Assembly: GCF_027922165.1 (NCBI RefSeq)
Contig: NZ_BSFD01000005.1
Location: 133,215-197,214, forward strand
Direction of reading: 5' to 3'
Length of the DNA stretch: 64,000 nt
From: Brevundimonas intermedia
GTDB taxonomy: Bacteria > Pseudomonadota > Alphaproteobacteria > Caulobacterales > Caulobacteraceae
The position numbers were made by a program, and so were the translations under genes. The notes beneath the pieces were generated by a model, which was given only the letters and a program-made list of their open reading frames with translations, was not told the DNA's origin and ran no database searches. Below, piece by piece: positions 49,829 through 58,810 of the stretch (positions are counted from its first letter, which is position 1; the number at the start of each line of letters is the position of its first letter).

Positions 49829-50485
49829 ATGCCCGTCGCGCCCACAGCCCAGGACATCGTCGCCGCCCGCGCAGCTCTGGCTGACGCCGACCTCGCTCTG
49901 GCGCGCGCGCACGCCCAGACGCCCGTCTTCGAATGGCGGTTGCGGCCCGGTGGCTATGAAGGCCTGTTCCGCATGATCGTGGAACAGCAGGTCTCCGTCG
50001 CCGCCGCCGCCTCGATCTGGGCGCGCACTGTCCAGGGGTTGGGCGGCTCAGTGACGCCGCAAGCGGTTCTGGCCCACGACATCGACGCCCTGCGCGCCTT
50101 TGGTCTGTCGGGTCAGAAGGCGAAGTACGGCCGCGAAATCGCCCTGGCTCAGGTCGAGGGGCGCATCGACCTGGACCATATGCAGACTCTGTCCGACGAG
50201 GATGCGATCGCCGCCCTGACCGCCATCAAAGGCGTCGGCAAATGGACGGCCGAGACCTATCTGATGTTCTGCGAGGGGCGGCTGAACGTCTTCCCTGGCG
50301 GCGATGTGGCCCTGCAGGAGGCGATACGCTGGGCCGACCGCGCTGATCAGCGTCCGACTGAAAAACAGGCCTATGTTCGCGCGGAGATCTGGCGACCGCA
50401 TCGCGGTGTGGCGGCGCATCTGCTGTGGGGGTGGTATGGCGGCGTCAAGCGGGGCGAGATCGCGTTGGAGGACCTGACCGCGTGA
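49829..50485 (+). CDS. HhH-GPD DNA-3-methyladenine glycosylase (AlkA-like)
   Basis: A 218-residue base-excision repair enzyme removing alkylated purines. The helix-hairpin-helix-GPD motif LTAIKGVGKWTAETYLMFCEGRLNVFPGGDVALQEAI spans 130-166, with Asp159 as the catalytic residue. There is no iron-sulfur cluster and no N-terminal AlkA beta domain, so it resembles the short MAG/AlkC-type bacterial forms. The start (MPVAPTAQD) follows a 79-bp gap from gluQ. Its stop overlaps the GTG of the TRIC gene (GTGA). Confidence 0.88.
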   Translation: MPVAPTAQDIVAARAALADADLALARAHAQTPVFEWRLRPGGYEGLFRMIVEQQVSVAAAASIWARTVQGLGGSVTPQAVLAHDIDALRAFGLSGQKAKYGREIALAQVEGRIDLDHMQTLSDEDAIAALTAIKGVGKWTAETYLMFCEGRLNVFPGGDVALQEAIRWADRADQRPTEKQAYVRAEIWRPHRGVAAHLLWGWYGGVKRGEIALEDLTA

Positions 50486-51132
50486 CCCCGCTCGATCCCG
50501 CCTTGACGGAGCCGTTGCGCGACCCTCGCACGGTGCTCGCCGCTCTGGACTTCGCCGGGGTCGCTGTGTTCGCCGCCACCGGCGCCCTGGCCGCCGCGCG
50601 CGAGAAGCACGATGTCATTACCTTCGCCTTCTTCGCCGCCATCACCGGAGTTGGAGGCGGCACGCTGCGCGATCTGCTGCTGGGGCTGCCGGTCTTCTGG
50701 GTGCAGGACTGGCGCTATATGGCGATCTGCCTGCTGGCGGCGGTGGCCATCTGGTTGATCGGTCAGCGCGACTGGCGGTTCCGCGCCCTGCTGTGGCTCG
50801 ATGCGATCGGCCTCGGCGCCTATGGCGTCATGGGGACGGCCAAGGCCGAGGCCGCCGGCGCCCACCCTCTGATCTGTATTGTCATGGGCACTCTGACCGC
50901 CTGTTTCGGCGGGGTGGTGCGTGACACCCTGGCCGGCCAGCCCTCGATCCTGCTGCGGCGCGAGATCAACGTCACGGCGGCCATACTGGCGGCGACCCTC
51001 TATATCATCCTGCGCATCCCAGAGGCTCCGATCTGGCCCGCCGCCATCGTCGCCGCCGTCGCTGGCTTCATGCTGCGGGCCGGCGCCCTGCGCTGGGGCT
51101 GGACCCTGCCGGGCTTCCCTGAGCGAAAATGA
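50482..51132 (+). CDS. TRIC/YadS (UPF0126) family cation channel-like membrane protein
   Basis: A 216-residue inner-membrane protein with about seven helices. Two repeats of the family show the paired glycine motif: GVAVFAATGALAAAREKHDVITFAFFAAITGVGGGTLRDLLLG and GTLTACFGGVVRDTLAGQPSILLRREI. Prokaryotic TRIC proteins form trimeric cation channels. GTG at 50482 overlaps the glycosylase stop; the frame opening at 50425 would read through the end of that gene. The coupling with a DNA glycosylase seems to be positional only. Confidence 0.85.
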   Translation: MTPLDPALTEPLRDPRTVLAALDFAGVAVFAATGALAAAREKHDVITFAFFAAITGVGGGTLRDLLLGLPVFWVQDWRYMAICLLAAVAIWLIGQRDWRFRALLWLDAIGLGAYGVMGTAKAEAAGAHPLICIVMGTLTACFGGVVRDTLAGQPSILLRREINVTAAILAATLYIILRIPEAPIWPAAIVAAVAGFMLRAGALRWGWTLPGFPERK

Positions 51133-51263
51133 GCCGGTTTCGTCGCCTGTTCGTCATGGCGGCGTCTTCGAATCGGGATTAGGCTAAACGCCTCGGACTA
51201 GGGAAGGAGACGCGTCTTCAATCCTATCGCCTCAATAACCCCCGCCGCGAACGGGAGGGCCTG

Positions 51264-51824
51264 ATGCAGGTCGTTCATCGCGCGCCGTCGGGCTTTCCCG
51301 CCCTCGTCCTGAACGCGGACTTCCGGCCCCTGTCCTATTACCCGCTGTCGCTCTGGCCGTGGGAAGAGGCGGTCAAGGCGGTCTATCAGGACCGGGTGGA
51401 CGTGGTGTCGCTGTACGACAAGGTGGTCCGCTCTCCGTCTATGGAGATGCAACTGCCCAGCGTCATCGCGCTGAAGAACTATGTCGATCAGGATCGCAGC
51501 CCCGCCTTCACCCGCTTCAACGTCTTCCTGCGCGACGGTTTCGCCTGTCAGTATTGCGGGGAGTCGACCGAGCTGACCTTCGACCATGTCATACCGCGAT
51601 CGCACGGCGGTCGCACGACGTGGGAGAACATCGTCGCGGCCTGCGGCCCTTGCAACCTAGCCAAGGGGGGGCGCACCCCCAGGCAAGCCATGATGCCGAT
51701 CCGTCGCGAGCCCTATCGCCCCAACGCCTGGCAACTTCAGGAAGCCGGCCGCCGTTTCCCGCCTCACTACCTTCACCAGAGCTGGCTTGATTACCTCTAC
51801 TGGGACATCGAGCTCGAACCCTAG
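51264..51824 (+). CDS. HNH endonuclease family protein
   Basis: A 186-residue protein with an HNH domain: C95-x2-C98, D107-H108 in TFDHVIPRSHGG, N122 in TTWENIVAACGPCN with C127-x2-C130. The first 90 residues (VVHRAPSGFPALVLNADFRPLSYYPLSLWPWEEAVKAV) are conserved in a widespread bacterial HNH group whose physiological role is unknown. It is not associated with a methylase or phage genes here, so restriction or homing is not suggested. GGGAGGG precedes the ATG. Confidence 0.88.
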   Translation: MQVVHRAPSGFPALVLNADFRPLSYYPLSLWPWEEAVKAVYQDRVDVVSLYDKVVRSPSMEMQLPSVIALKNYVDQDRSPAFTRFNVFLRDGFACQYCGESTELTFDHVIPRSHGGRTTWENIVAACGPCNLAKGGRTPRQAMMPIRREPYRPNAWQLQEAGRRFPPHYLHQSWLDYLYWDIELEP

Positions 51825-51834
51825 GGGGCGATGC

Positions 51835-53448
51835 TCAGGTTCCGGGCTGGATGTAGGGGATGGCCGAGAAGAACTGGCGCTCGTCGCCGCGCGGGTCGTC
51901 GGCCATCTGCGAGGTGACGTCGAACAGCATCGTCTGGCGGCGGGGCAAAACGTATCGATCCCAGCGCGGCAGGCCGGAATGGTTCGGATCGCCGCCTCGC
52001 GCCAGGGCGACGAAGGCCTTGCGCATCGCGTCCGACACGGTCTGGGCGCCGGGACCGTTCACGCGCGACTCGGACAGGGTCACATTGTCGAACACCAGAG
52101 GGATGTCGGCCGTATGGAAGGCGCCCTTGCGGCCTGACGGCATCGTGCCCGGATAGTCCAGCTGGTAGACCCAGGCGGGGGCGCCCGCGCGAGCCCGTTC
52201 TTCCGCCTCGATCACTGCGCCTCGCCACGAGCGGCCGGCCGTCGTCGCGGCGATCAGCACCTGGTCTGGCGACCAATCGGGGTGCATGGCGCGATAGCCG
52301 GCGATCACCGCCTCGGGCGTGATGTCGATCCGCATGACGCCCGGCGTCAGCCGCTCCGCCAGGCTGTCCCAGGTCAGTCCGATGTTCCTGGGATCGTCGC
52401 CCATGAAGCCAAGAGTCTCTTCGCGGGTATTGCCGATGATCATGGGGATCGACCGCCCCAGAGGCGCGGCGTCGGGATAGAAGGGATGGCGGGGCAGGGT
52501 GCGGAAATCGAGCACCGGCCCGAAATAAAGACCGCCGAAGCCCAGAATCGGGTCTTCGGCGGTCTGGGCTTCCAGCAGTCGTTCGACCGGCAGGGTCGCG
52601 GCTTCCGCCGCGCGGTCCGGTGTCAGGCCCAAGGCCTTCAACCAGACTGTAGCGCGCGTCGTGGCGTTGATGGGGCCGGAGGCCGTGACCTGCTGACCGC
52701 TCATGGTCGCGGCGCGGTGGAACAGGCCCTGGGCGGCGGGGGTGGCCATCAGAGTGGCGATTTTGGCCCCGCCCCCGGACTGACCGAACAGCATCACCCG
52801 GTCCGGATCGCCGCCGAAGGCCGTGATATTGTCCTGCACCCAGCGGAGGGCCAGGAGCAAATCCAGTTGGCCGACATTGCCCGAATCCTCGAACCCCGAC
52901 GCCAGCCGCGCCAGATAGGCGTAGCCGAAGACGTTCAGCCGATGGTTCAGCGTCACCACCACCACGTCCTCGCGCTCGGCCAGGCGTGATCCGTCGTAGA
53001 GGGGGTGACTGCCTGAACCGGTCGCATAGGCGCCGCCGTGGATATAGACCATGACCGGTCGTCGCCCGGCGTCCGTCGCCGGGGTCCAGACGTTCAGGAA
53101 CAGACAATCCTCGCTCTGGTTCGGTTCGCTGCCGCGCTGGGGGCTGGCGGCGCCGAATGTGGTGGCCGGGACGGCGTCGCGCCACGGCGTCGGCGGCTCG
53201 GGCGGTTGAAACCGTTTGGTCGGCGCGCCGTATCTCAGGCCCTTGAAGACGCTGATCGCCTGCTCACGAACCCCGACGACCGGCCCGGCCTTCGTCTGGA
53301 CGCGGGGATCGCCTGTCCTTGCCGCGCTAAAGCCGGAGCCGGGAAGGGCGGCGGCCGCCAGCCCCGTGGCCAGCCCCGCCGCCAGCGCCGCGCGGCGGGT
53401 CACGAGGGGCGATGGGGTCATGGTCTCGACGTTGTGCGCCTGGATCAT
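51835..53448 (-). CDS. exported type B carboxylesterase, pectin-locus member
   Basis: A 537-residue alpha/beta esterase. The N-terminus VTRRAALAAGLATGLAAAALPG has a twin-arginine-like export signal. Family blocks are EDCLFLNVWTP (113-123), the oxyanion hole HGG (137-139) and the nucleophile elbow FGQSGGGAK with Ser224. The elbow has GQSGG instead of the usual GESAG. A His in GAFHTADIPLVFDN completes the triad. The start at 53448 has an AGGAG ribosome site; MTPSPL at 53421 is an alternative. It is divergent from the TonB receptor across operator-like palindromes, so removal of acyl or methyl groups from pectin is a reasonable guess. Confidence 0.85.
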   Translation of the reverse strand: MIQAHNVETMTPSPLVTRRAALAAGLATGLAAAALPGSGFSAARTGDPRVQTKAGPVVGVREQAISVFKGLRYGAPTKRFQPPEPPTPWRDAVPATTFGAASPQRGSEPNQSEDCLFLNVWTPATDAGRRPVMVYIHGGAYATGSGSHPLYDGSRLAEREDVVVVTLNHRLNVFGYAYLARLASGFEDSGNVGQLDLLLALRWVQDNITAFGGDPDRVMLFGQSGGGAKIATLMATPAAQGLFHRAATMSGQQVTASGPINATTRATVWLKALGLTPDRAAEAATLPVERLLEAQTAEDPILGFGGLYFGPVLDFRTLPRHPFYPDAAPLGRSIPMIIGNTREETLGFMGDDPRNIGLTWDSLAERLTPGVMRIDITPEAVIAGYRAMHPDWSPDQVLIAATTAGRSWRGAVIEAEERARAGAPAWVYQLDYPGTMPSGRKGAFHTADIPLVFDNVTLSESRVNGPGAQTVSDAMRKAFVALARGGDPNHSGLPRWDRYVLPRRQTMLFDVTSQMADDPRGDERQFFSAIPYIQPGT

Positions 53449-53585
53449 TTCGTCTCCTGTCCTCGCCGGCTGTCTGTCGCGCCGGTCGTCATCTGGCTCT
53501 GCTTCGGCTTGCCCGCTGAAGATATCCCGTACGACGTGTTCGCCTTGTTCTTGCCACGGGGCGGCAACTGTGCGTACAACTCTTA

Positions 53586-53633
53586 TGACACCGGTAGCAC
53601 TAATCTGGCAAACCAGAACTGACACCGGTGTCG
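53586..53633. promoter_or_regulatory. two operator-like palindromes in the esterase-receptor divergent promoter
   Basis: TGACACCGGTAGCA at 53586-53599 and TGACACCGGTGTCG at 53620-53633 are two imperfect palindromes centred on ACCGGT and spaced 34 bp apart (start to start). Such even, CG-centred palindromes are typical of LacI-family repressors. Related words occur before uxaC and the pectate lyase. The 256-bp gap 53449-53704 shows no other notable feature. Confidence 0.65.
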
Positions 53634-53704
53634 CCCGCCAGCAGCGGGCGGTGAAACGGGGACGATATGATCCCTGAACGCCAGACCTGGGAGGAGATTT
53701 GAAA

Positions 53705-56563
53705 ATGAACCAACGCCACAAATTCGTGCGTCGCGCACTGACGACCACCGCATCGCTGGGCGCTCTGACTCTGGCGCTCATGGCGCATGACGCTGCCGCG
53801 CAGACCGCCGGGACGGGGCAGGCGGCGACTGATGACGCCGCTGAAGTGGGCGAGATCGTCGTCACCGGCTTCCGGGCCAGCCTTCAGAACGCTCTGAACA
53901 TCAAGCGGCGCGAGGCTGGTGTCGTCGATGCGATTTCCGCTGAAGACATCGCCGACTTCCCCGACACCAACCTGGCGGAGTCGATCCAGCGGATTCCCGG
54001 CGTCTCTATTGATCGCGACGCCGGCGAAGGCCGCACGCTGACCGTTCGAGGATTGAGCTCGGAGTTCACACGCACCCGCATCAATGGCATCGAGGCTCAG
54101 GCCTCCACCGGCGCAACCGACTCCTCTGGCGGCGTAAACCGGGGCCGGGGCTTTGACTTCAACGTCTTTGCCTCTGAGCTGTTCAACAACATCACCGTGC
54201 GAAAGACCTCCTCGGCAGAGATCGAAGAGGGGTCCTTGGGCGCGACGGTGGACCTGAGGACCAGCCGTCCGTTTGACAAGATGGGCTTCCAGGGCGCGAT
54301 CTCGGGCCAGTACGGCTATAATGATCTGTCCGAGGACTGGAGCCCGCGCTTCGCCGCCCTGGTCTCCAATACTTGGGCCGACGACCAGCTGGGCGCTCTG
54401 TTCTCCATCGCTTACAGCGAGCGAGACAGCCTGGAGGAGGGCTTCAGCTCGGTTCGCTGGGGGCCCGCGAGCGCCGACGGCGGTTTCCAGAACGGCAGCG
54501 TGCTGCCCAGCGCCGCGACGACCTATCACCCGCGTATCCCGCGTTACGGCAGCCTGGAGCACAGCCAGGAACGTCTGGGCGCGACGCTGTCGTTGCAGGC
54601 GCGCCCAGGCAACGGTCCGACCCTGTTCACGATGGATATGCTGTACTCGAAGCTCGATTCGACCCGCAGCGAGAACTTCCTCCAGGCCTGGTCGCTCAGC
54701 CGGGGCGCGGATCAGGGCGGTAAGCCGCAGGTCGATATCGTCGATTTCGAGATTGATCCCGATACCGGCGAGATGATCTACGCCCAGCTCGACGACATGG
54801 ATATCCGCAGCGAGCAGCGGTTTGACGTGCTGGAGACCGAGTTCAAGCAAATGACTTTTGCGGTCGAGCACGAGTTTTCGGATCGCCTGCGATTCAATGG
54901 CCTGGTCGGTCGCGCCGAGTCGAGCTTCGGCAACCCCGTGCAAGTCAGCGCCATCATCGATCGCCAGAACGTCGACGGCTATTCCTACGACTTCCGGGGA
55001 AATCGCGATCTGCCCGCCATCAATTGGGGCTTCGACGTCACCGATCCGACTCAGTGGTCGGTGGTCGGCCCCACGGGCGCCCAGCCCCGTTCGGAGCTGC
55101 GCTCCAGCTCCAACTTCCAGGAAAATGTCTATACGACCGGCGAGGCCAGTCTGGAGTTCGAGCTGAACGACAGCCTGACGCTGAAGGCTGGCGTCAGCCG
55201 CAAGGAATATGAGTCGAGCAGCCGCGCCTTCGCGCGTCTGGCCAACGGCGCGCCAGCTCTGCCGGCGGGCGTGTCGATGGCGGATGTGACCGATCTGCTG
55301 GAAGGCTTCGGCAACAATCTGGATCTGCCCGCCGGTTCAGCCACCTCCTGGATTCGCCCGGATTTGGGCGCGCTCCAGGACGCCTGGGATTACCAGTGCA
55401 ACTGCAACACCGGGGTCGCGGGCGGCGACTTCCGGCTGATCGGCCTGAACGGCAATACCTCGACCTACGGCAACTGGCGCGACGTGACGGAAAAGGACAC
55501 CGGCGCTTTTGTGCAGGCGGACTGGGATACGGAGATCATGGGCCTGCCGTTCCGCGGCAACGTGGGCGTTCGTCAGGTCAAGACCGAGGTCGAGGCCCTG
55601 GGCTATTCGAACGTCGGCGGCGTGGCGACCCCGGTAACGGGCGTCAACGAATACGAAGACACCCTGCCGTCGCTGAACCTGGCCATCGAACCGATGGACG
55701 ATCTGATCGTTCGGTTCGGCGCGGCCAAGGTGATGTCGCGGCCGCCCGTGACCCAGTTGGTCCCGGTCTTCACGCTGAGCGCCGTGGGCGCCGCCAGCAA
55801 TACGGCTTCGCTGGGCAATGTCGAACTTGAGCCCTACCGCGCCAAGACCTACGATCTGTCCGTCGAATATTATTTCGCGCCCGAGGCCCTGCTGTCCTTC
55901 GCCTATTTCTACAAGGACATCTCGACCTTCGTGCAGACGGCGCAGCAGACCCTGACCTATGGCGATCTGACGGCATTGAACCCCGTCGCCTTCCCGGCGA
56001 CGGCGGCGCGGCCGGCAACCTCGACCTATGTCTTCAGCACGCCGACAAATACCGAGGGTGGGCCGCTGAAGGGCTTCGAGATCAGCTATCAGCAGACTTT
56101 CAGCTTCCTGCCGGGGCCGTTCTCGAATCTGGGCGCCCTGCTGAACTATACCCATGTCGAATCCGAGATCGACTACTGCACCACGCCCAGCTGCGCCGTC
56201 ATCGTCACCGAGGATCTGGTGAATCTGTCGCCTGAGGCCTGGAACGCGACCCTCTATTACGACGACGGCAAGCTGAACGCCCGGATATCGGCCGCCTATC
56301 GCGACGCCTACTACCAGAACGTCCCCGGCTCCAACGGCGCCACCGGCCTGATCCCCTTCCAGGGCAAGTCGGAAACCACGACCATCGACGCCTCGGCCTC
56401 CTATAATCTCACTGACAATCTGAGCCTGTCCGTGGAGGGGCTGAATCTGACGGACGAGGAGAACCGCCAGAACCACGGCGATCTCGGCGGGTCGCGCGAC
56501 AGCACCTATGTCTATCACCACACCGGTCGTCAGCTCTATGTGGGCGCGCGCTACCGGTTCTGA
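53705..56563 (+). CDS. TonB-dependent receptor (Xanthomonas/Caulobacter type)
   Basis: A large outer-membrane importer of about 952 residues. It has a signal peptide ending near AAAQT, a TonB-box-like EIVVTG, the plug domain (RASLQNALNIKRREAGVVDAISAEDIADFPDTNLAESIQRIPGVSI and RGLSSEFTRTRINGI) and a beta-barrel ending in the classic terminal Phe (ARYRF). This branch is known for importing plant oligosaccharides in Caulobacter and Xanthomonas. Its location points to pectin oligomers. The ATG at 53705 is taken; a TTG two codons earlier (53699) is possible. A strong hairpin follows its stop. Confidence 0.93.
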   Translation: MNQRHKFVRRALTTTASLGALTLALMAHDAAAQTAGTGQAATDDAAEVGEIVVTGFRASLQNALNIKRREAGVVDAISAEDIADFPDTNLAESIQRIPGVSIDRDAGEGRTLTVRGLSSEFTRTRINGIEAQASTGATDSSGGVNRGRGFDFNVFASELFNNITVRKTSSAEIEEGSLGATVDLRTSRPFDKMGFQGAISGQYGYNDLSEDWSPRFAALVSNTWADDQLGALFSIAYSERDSLEEGFSSVRWGPASADGGFQNGSVLPSAATTYHPRIPRYGSLEHSQERLGATLSLQARPGNGPTLFTMDMLYSKLDSTRSENFLQAWSLSRGADQGGKPQVDIVDFEIDPDTGEMIYAQLDDMDIRSEQRFDVLETEFKQMTFAVEHEFSDRLRFNGLVGRAESSFGNPVQVSAIIDRQNVDGYSYDFRGNRDLPAINWGFDVTDPTQWSVVGPTGAQPRSELRSSSNFQENVYTTGEASLEFELNDSLTLKAGVSRKEYESSSRAFARLANGAPALPAGVSMADVTDLLEGFGNNLDLPAGSATSWIRPDLGALQDAWDYQCNCNTGVAGGDFRLIGLNGNTSTYGNWRDVTEKDTGAFVQADWDTEIMGLPFRGNVGVRQVKTEVEALGYSNVGGVATPVTGVNEYEDTLPSLNLAIEPMDDLIVRFGAAKVMSRPPVTQLVPVFTLSAVGAASNTASLGNVELEPYRAKTYDLSVEYYFAPEALLSFAYFYKDISTFVQTAQQTLTYGDLTALNPVAFPATAARPATSTYVFSTPTNTEGGPLKGFEISYQQTFSFLPGPFSNLGALLNYTHVESEIDYCTTPSCAVIVTEDLVNLSPEAWNATLYYDDGKLNARISAAYRDAYYQNVPGSNGATGLIPFQGKSETTTIDASASYNLTDNLSLSVEGLNLTDEENRQNHGDLGGSRDSTYVYHHTGRQLYVGARYRF

Positions 56564-56567
56564 TGGC

Positions 56568-56600
56568 GAGGGCGCCGTTCACGCGGCGCCCTCCTTCCTC
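56568..56600 (+). terminator. terminator hairpin after the TonB receptor
   Basis: GAGGGCGCCG (56568-56577) pairs perfectly with CGGCGCCCTC (56584-56593), loop TTCACG, followed by CTTCCTC. It starts 5 bp after the stop and lies before the LamG gene, so it may set the receptor apart as the most abundant message. Confidence 0.65.
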
Positions 56601-56617
56601 TGCCTGGGGGCGACGGA

Positions 56618-57310
56618 ATGATCACGAGACGTGAGGCCGCCGCCGGTCTGGGCCTCCTGGCTGGAGGATGCGCGACCATGGGGGGCGCCGCCGTCTTGCG
56701 AGACCGCGCCAGGGTCTGGACCTTCGATAATCTGCGCCAGATCGACGGGCTTGCTGTGCATGTCGAGGGCGCGCCGGGTCTGGTGGAAACGCCTTGGGGA
56801 AACGGAGTCCTCTTCGACGGCCAGGATGACGCGTTGTTCCTCGACGCCCATCCGCTTGCAGGCGCGACCGCGTTTACCTTCGAAGCCCTATTCCGGCCCG
56901 AGGGGGGCGCGTTCGAGCAGCGGTGGTTCCATCTTCAGGAGATCGGGCCTGATGGAAAGCCGACGGACACCCGTATCCTGTTCGAGATCCGAACCCGCGA
57001 TGGCGAGTGGTGGCTGGACGCATTCGCCAAGGGGCCAGGCTATAACCACACCCTGATCACGGAGGCCAAGCGGTTCCCGGTCGGGCGTTGGTTTCATGTC
57101 GCCCAGACCTTCGACGGGACCGTCTACAGCAGTTTCGTCGACGGGGTTCTGCAGGATCGGGCTCCCCTGGCTTTTACGCCTCAAGGCCAGGGCCGCTGTT
57201 CGGTCGGATGTCGCTACAACCGGGTCAGCCCTTTCCGGGGCGCCGTTCGCGCCGCCGCCTTCGATCGCCAGGCGCGGTCGCCCGCAGCCTTCGTTCTGCC
57301 TCGCGGTTGA
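56618..57310 (+). CDS. LamG/concanavalin-like lipoprotein in the pectin locus
   Basis: A 230-residue exported protein. The N-terminus MITRREAAAGLGLLAGGC combines a twin-arginine-like RR with a lipobox (lipid cysteine 18). The body reads as a LamG jelly roll: GNGVLFDGQDDALFLDAHPLAG, TFEALFRPEG, LFEIRTRDGEWWLDAF, VGRWFHVAQTFDGTVYSSFVDGVLQ, GCRYNRVSPFRGAVRAAAFDRQA. It probably binds a plant polysaccharide at the cell surface or periplasm, or is a small hydrolase; no catalytic residues are evident. It lies between the receptor and uxaC. Confidence 0.75.
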   Translation: MITRREAAAGLGLLAGGCATMGGAAVLRDRARVWTFDNLRQIDGLAVHVEGAPGLVETPWGNGVLFDGQDDALFLDAHPLAGATAFTFEALFRPEGGAFEQRWFHLQEIGPDGKPTDTRILFEIRTRDGEWWLDAFAKGPGYNHTLITEAKRFPVGRWFHVAQTFDGTVYSSFVDGVLQDRAPLAFTPQGQGRCSVGCRYNRVSPFRGAVRAAAFDRQARSPAAFVLPRG

Positions 57311-57341
57311 CGAGACATCCACCGTCAAGCTCGCTCAGCAC

Positions 57342-57355
57342 GGTAACCGGTGGCA
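57342..57355. promoter_or_regulatory. operator-like palindrome before uxaC
   Basis: On the minus strand the word reads TGCCACCGGTTACC, 40 bp upstream of the uxaC start. It shares the TGNCACCGGT core with the sites at 53586, 53620 and 63502, and its second half is closest to the last of these (TGACACCGGTTTCC). Confidence 0.55.
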
Positions 57356-57394
57356 TAGGGTTCGGAACGGCTCGACTGCGAAGGAACAATCGTC

Positions 57395-58810
57395 ATGCCC
57401 CAGCCCCTTCGTCTTCACCCGGACCGCCTGTTACCGGCGGACACCGACACCCGCGCCGTGGCGCGTCGCCTCTACGCTGAGATCAAGGGCCTGCCGATCA
57501 TCAGTCCGCACGGCCATACCGACCCTAGCTGGTTCGCCCTGAACCAGGCCTTCGCCAATCCGGCCGAACTGCTCATCACGCCGGACCACTATGTTTTCCG
57601 CATGCTGCATTCGCAGGGGATGGCGATGGAGGACCTGGGCGTGCCCCGCGCCGACGGCGGCCCGGTCGAGACCGATACGCGCAGGATCTGGCGACGGTTC
57701 GCCGAGAACTATCATCTGTTCCGGGGCACGCCGTCGCGGATCTGGCATGACTGGGTCTATGCCGAGGCTTTCGGGATAGACGTGCGGCTGTCGGCCGAGA
57801 CGGCGGACCACTATTACGACGTCATCGACGCCGCGCTGAAGACCGACGCCTTCCGGCCCCGCGCCCTGTTCGAGCGCTATAATATCGAGGTCCTGACCAC
57901 GACCGAGAGCCCGCTCGACACTCTGGATCACCACAAGACCATCAAGGCGTCAGGCTGGAAAGGGCGGGTGCTGACGGCCTATCGCCCCGACCCGGTATTG
58001 GATCCGGATTATGAGGGGTTCCGAGATAATCTGAGGGTTTTGGCTGAACAGACCGGACGGGATGCGCTGTCGTGGGACGGTTATCTGCAGGCGCTACGGG
58101 ATCGCCGCGCCATCTTTGTCGAGATGGGCGCCACCTCGACCGACCACGGCCACCCGACCGCCTTCACCGCCGACCTGTCCAAGGCCGAGGCCGAGGCCCT
58201 GTTCCGTCGCGTCTCGACCGCCCCGGCGACGCCGGACGACGCCGAACTTTTCCGTGGCCAGATGCTGACCGAAATGGCCGCCATGTCAGTGGAAGACGGC
58301 CTGGTGATGCAACTTCACCCCGGCAGTTTCCGCAATCATTCCGCCACCGTGTTCAACCGTTTTGGCCGCGACAAGGGTTGCGATATCCCGACCCAGACGG
58401 ATTATGTGCGCGCCCTGAAGCCCCTGCTGGACCGGTTCGGATCGGACAACCGTCTGTCGCTGATCCTCTTCACTCTGGACGAGACCAGTTACAGCCGTGA
58501 ACTGGCGCCGCTGGCGGGACACTATCCGGCGCTGAAGCTGGGGCCCAGCTGGTGGTTCCACGACAGCCCGGAGGGCATGCGTCGCTTCCGCGAACAGGTC
58601 ACCGAGACGGCCGGCTTCTATAACACCGTCGGCTTCAACGACGACACCCGCGCCTTCCTGTCGATCCCGGCCCGTCACGACGTGGCCCGGCGCATGGATT
58701 GCGGCTTCCTGGCCAGGCTGGTGGTCGAACACCGGATGGAGGAGGATGAGGCCCACGACCTGGCCCACGCCCTGACCTATGGTCTGGTCAAGACGGCTTA
58801 CAAGCTGTGA
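57395..58810 (+). CDS. uxaC: uronate isomerase
   Basis: Isomerises D-galacturonate to D-tagaturonate and D-glucuronate to D-fructuronate in the cytoplasm. The 471-residue amidohydrolase-fold enzyme has the metal-binding SPHGHTDPSWFA (H39, H41), the uronate block PDHYVFRMLHSQGM, TTESPLDTLDHH and KLGPSWWFHDSPEGMRRFREQVTETAGFYNTVGFNDDTRAFLSIPARHD. Length is standard. AAGGAAC precedes the ATG. Its TGA overlaps the next GTG (GTGA), and an operator-like palindrome sits upstream. Confidence 0.97.
   Translation: MPQPLRLHPDRLLPADTDTRAVARRLYAEIKGLPIISPHGHTDPSWFALNQAFANPAELLITPDHYVFRMLHSQGMAMEDLGVPRADGGPVETDTRRIWRRFAENYHLFRGTPSRIWHDWVYAEAFGIDVRLSAETADHYYDVIDAALKTDAFRPRALFERYNIEVLTTTESPLDTLDHHKTIKASGWKGRVLTAYRPDPVLDPDYEGFRDNLRVLAEQTGRDALSWDGYLQALRDRRAIFVEMGATSTDHGHPTAFTADLSKAEAEALFRRVSTAPATPDDAELFRGQMLTEMAAMSVEDGLVMQLHPGSFRNHSATVFNRFGRDKGCDIPTQTDYVRALKPLLDRFGSDNRLSLILFTLDETSYSRELAPLAGHYPALKLGPSWWFHDSPEGMRRFREQVTETAGFYNTVGFNDDTRAFLSIPARHDVARRMDCGFLARLVVEHRMEEDEAHDLAHALTYGLVKTAYKL

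Noticed and set aside
51164..51185. A T-loop-like TTCGAATC that suggested a tRNA
   Set aside because: The flanking bases do not form a T stem, and no acceptor or anticodon arm could be drawn.
51264..51824. HNH gene as part of a restriction or homing system
   Set aside because: No methylase, phage or intron context; it belongs to a widespread stand-alone HNH group.
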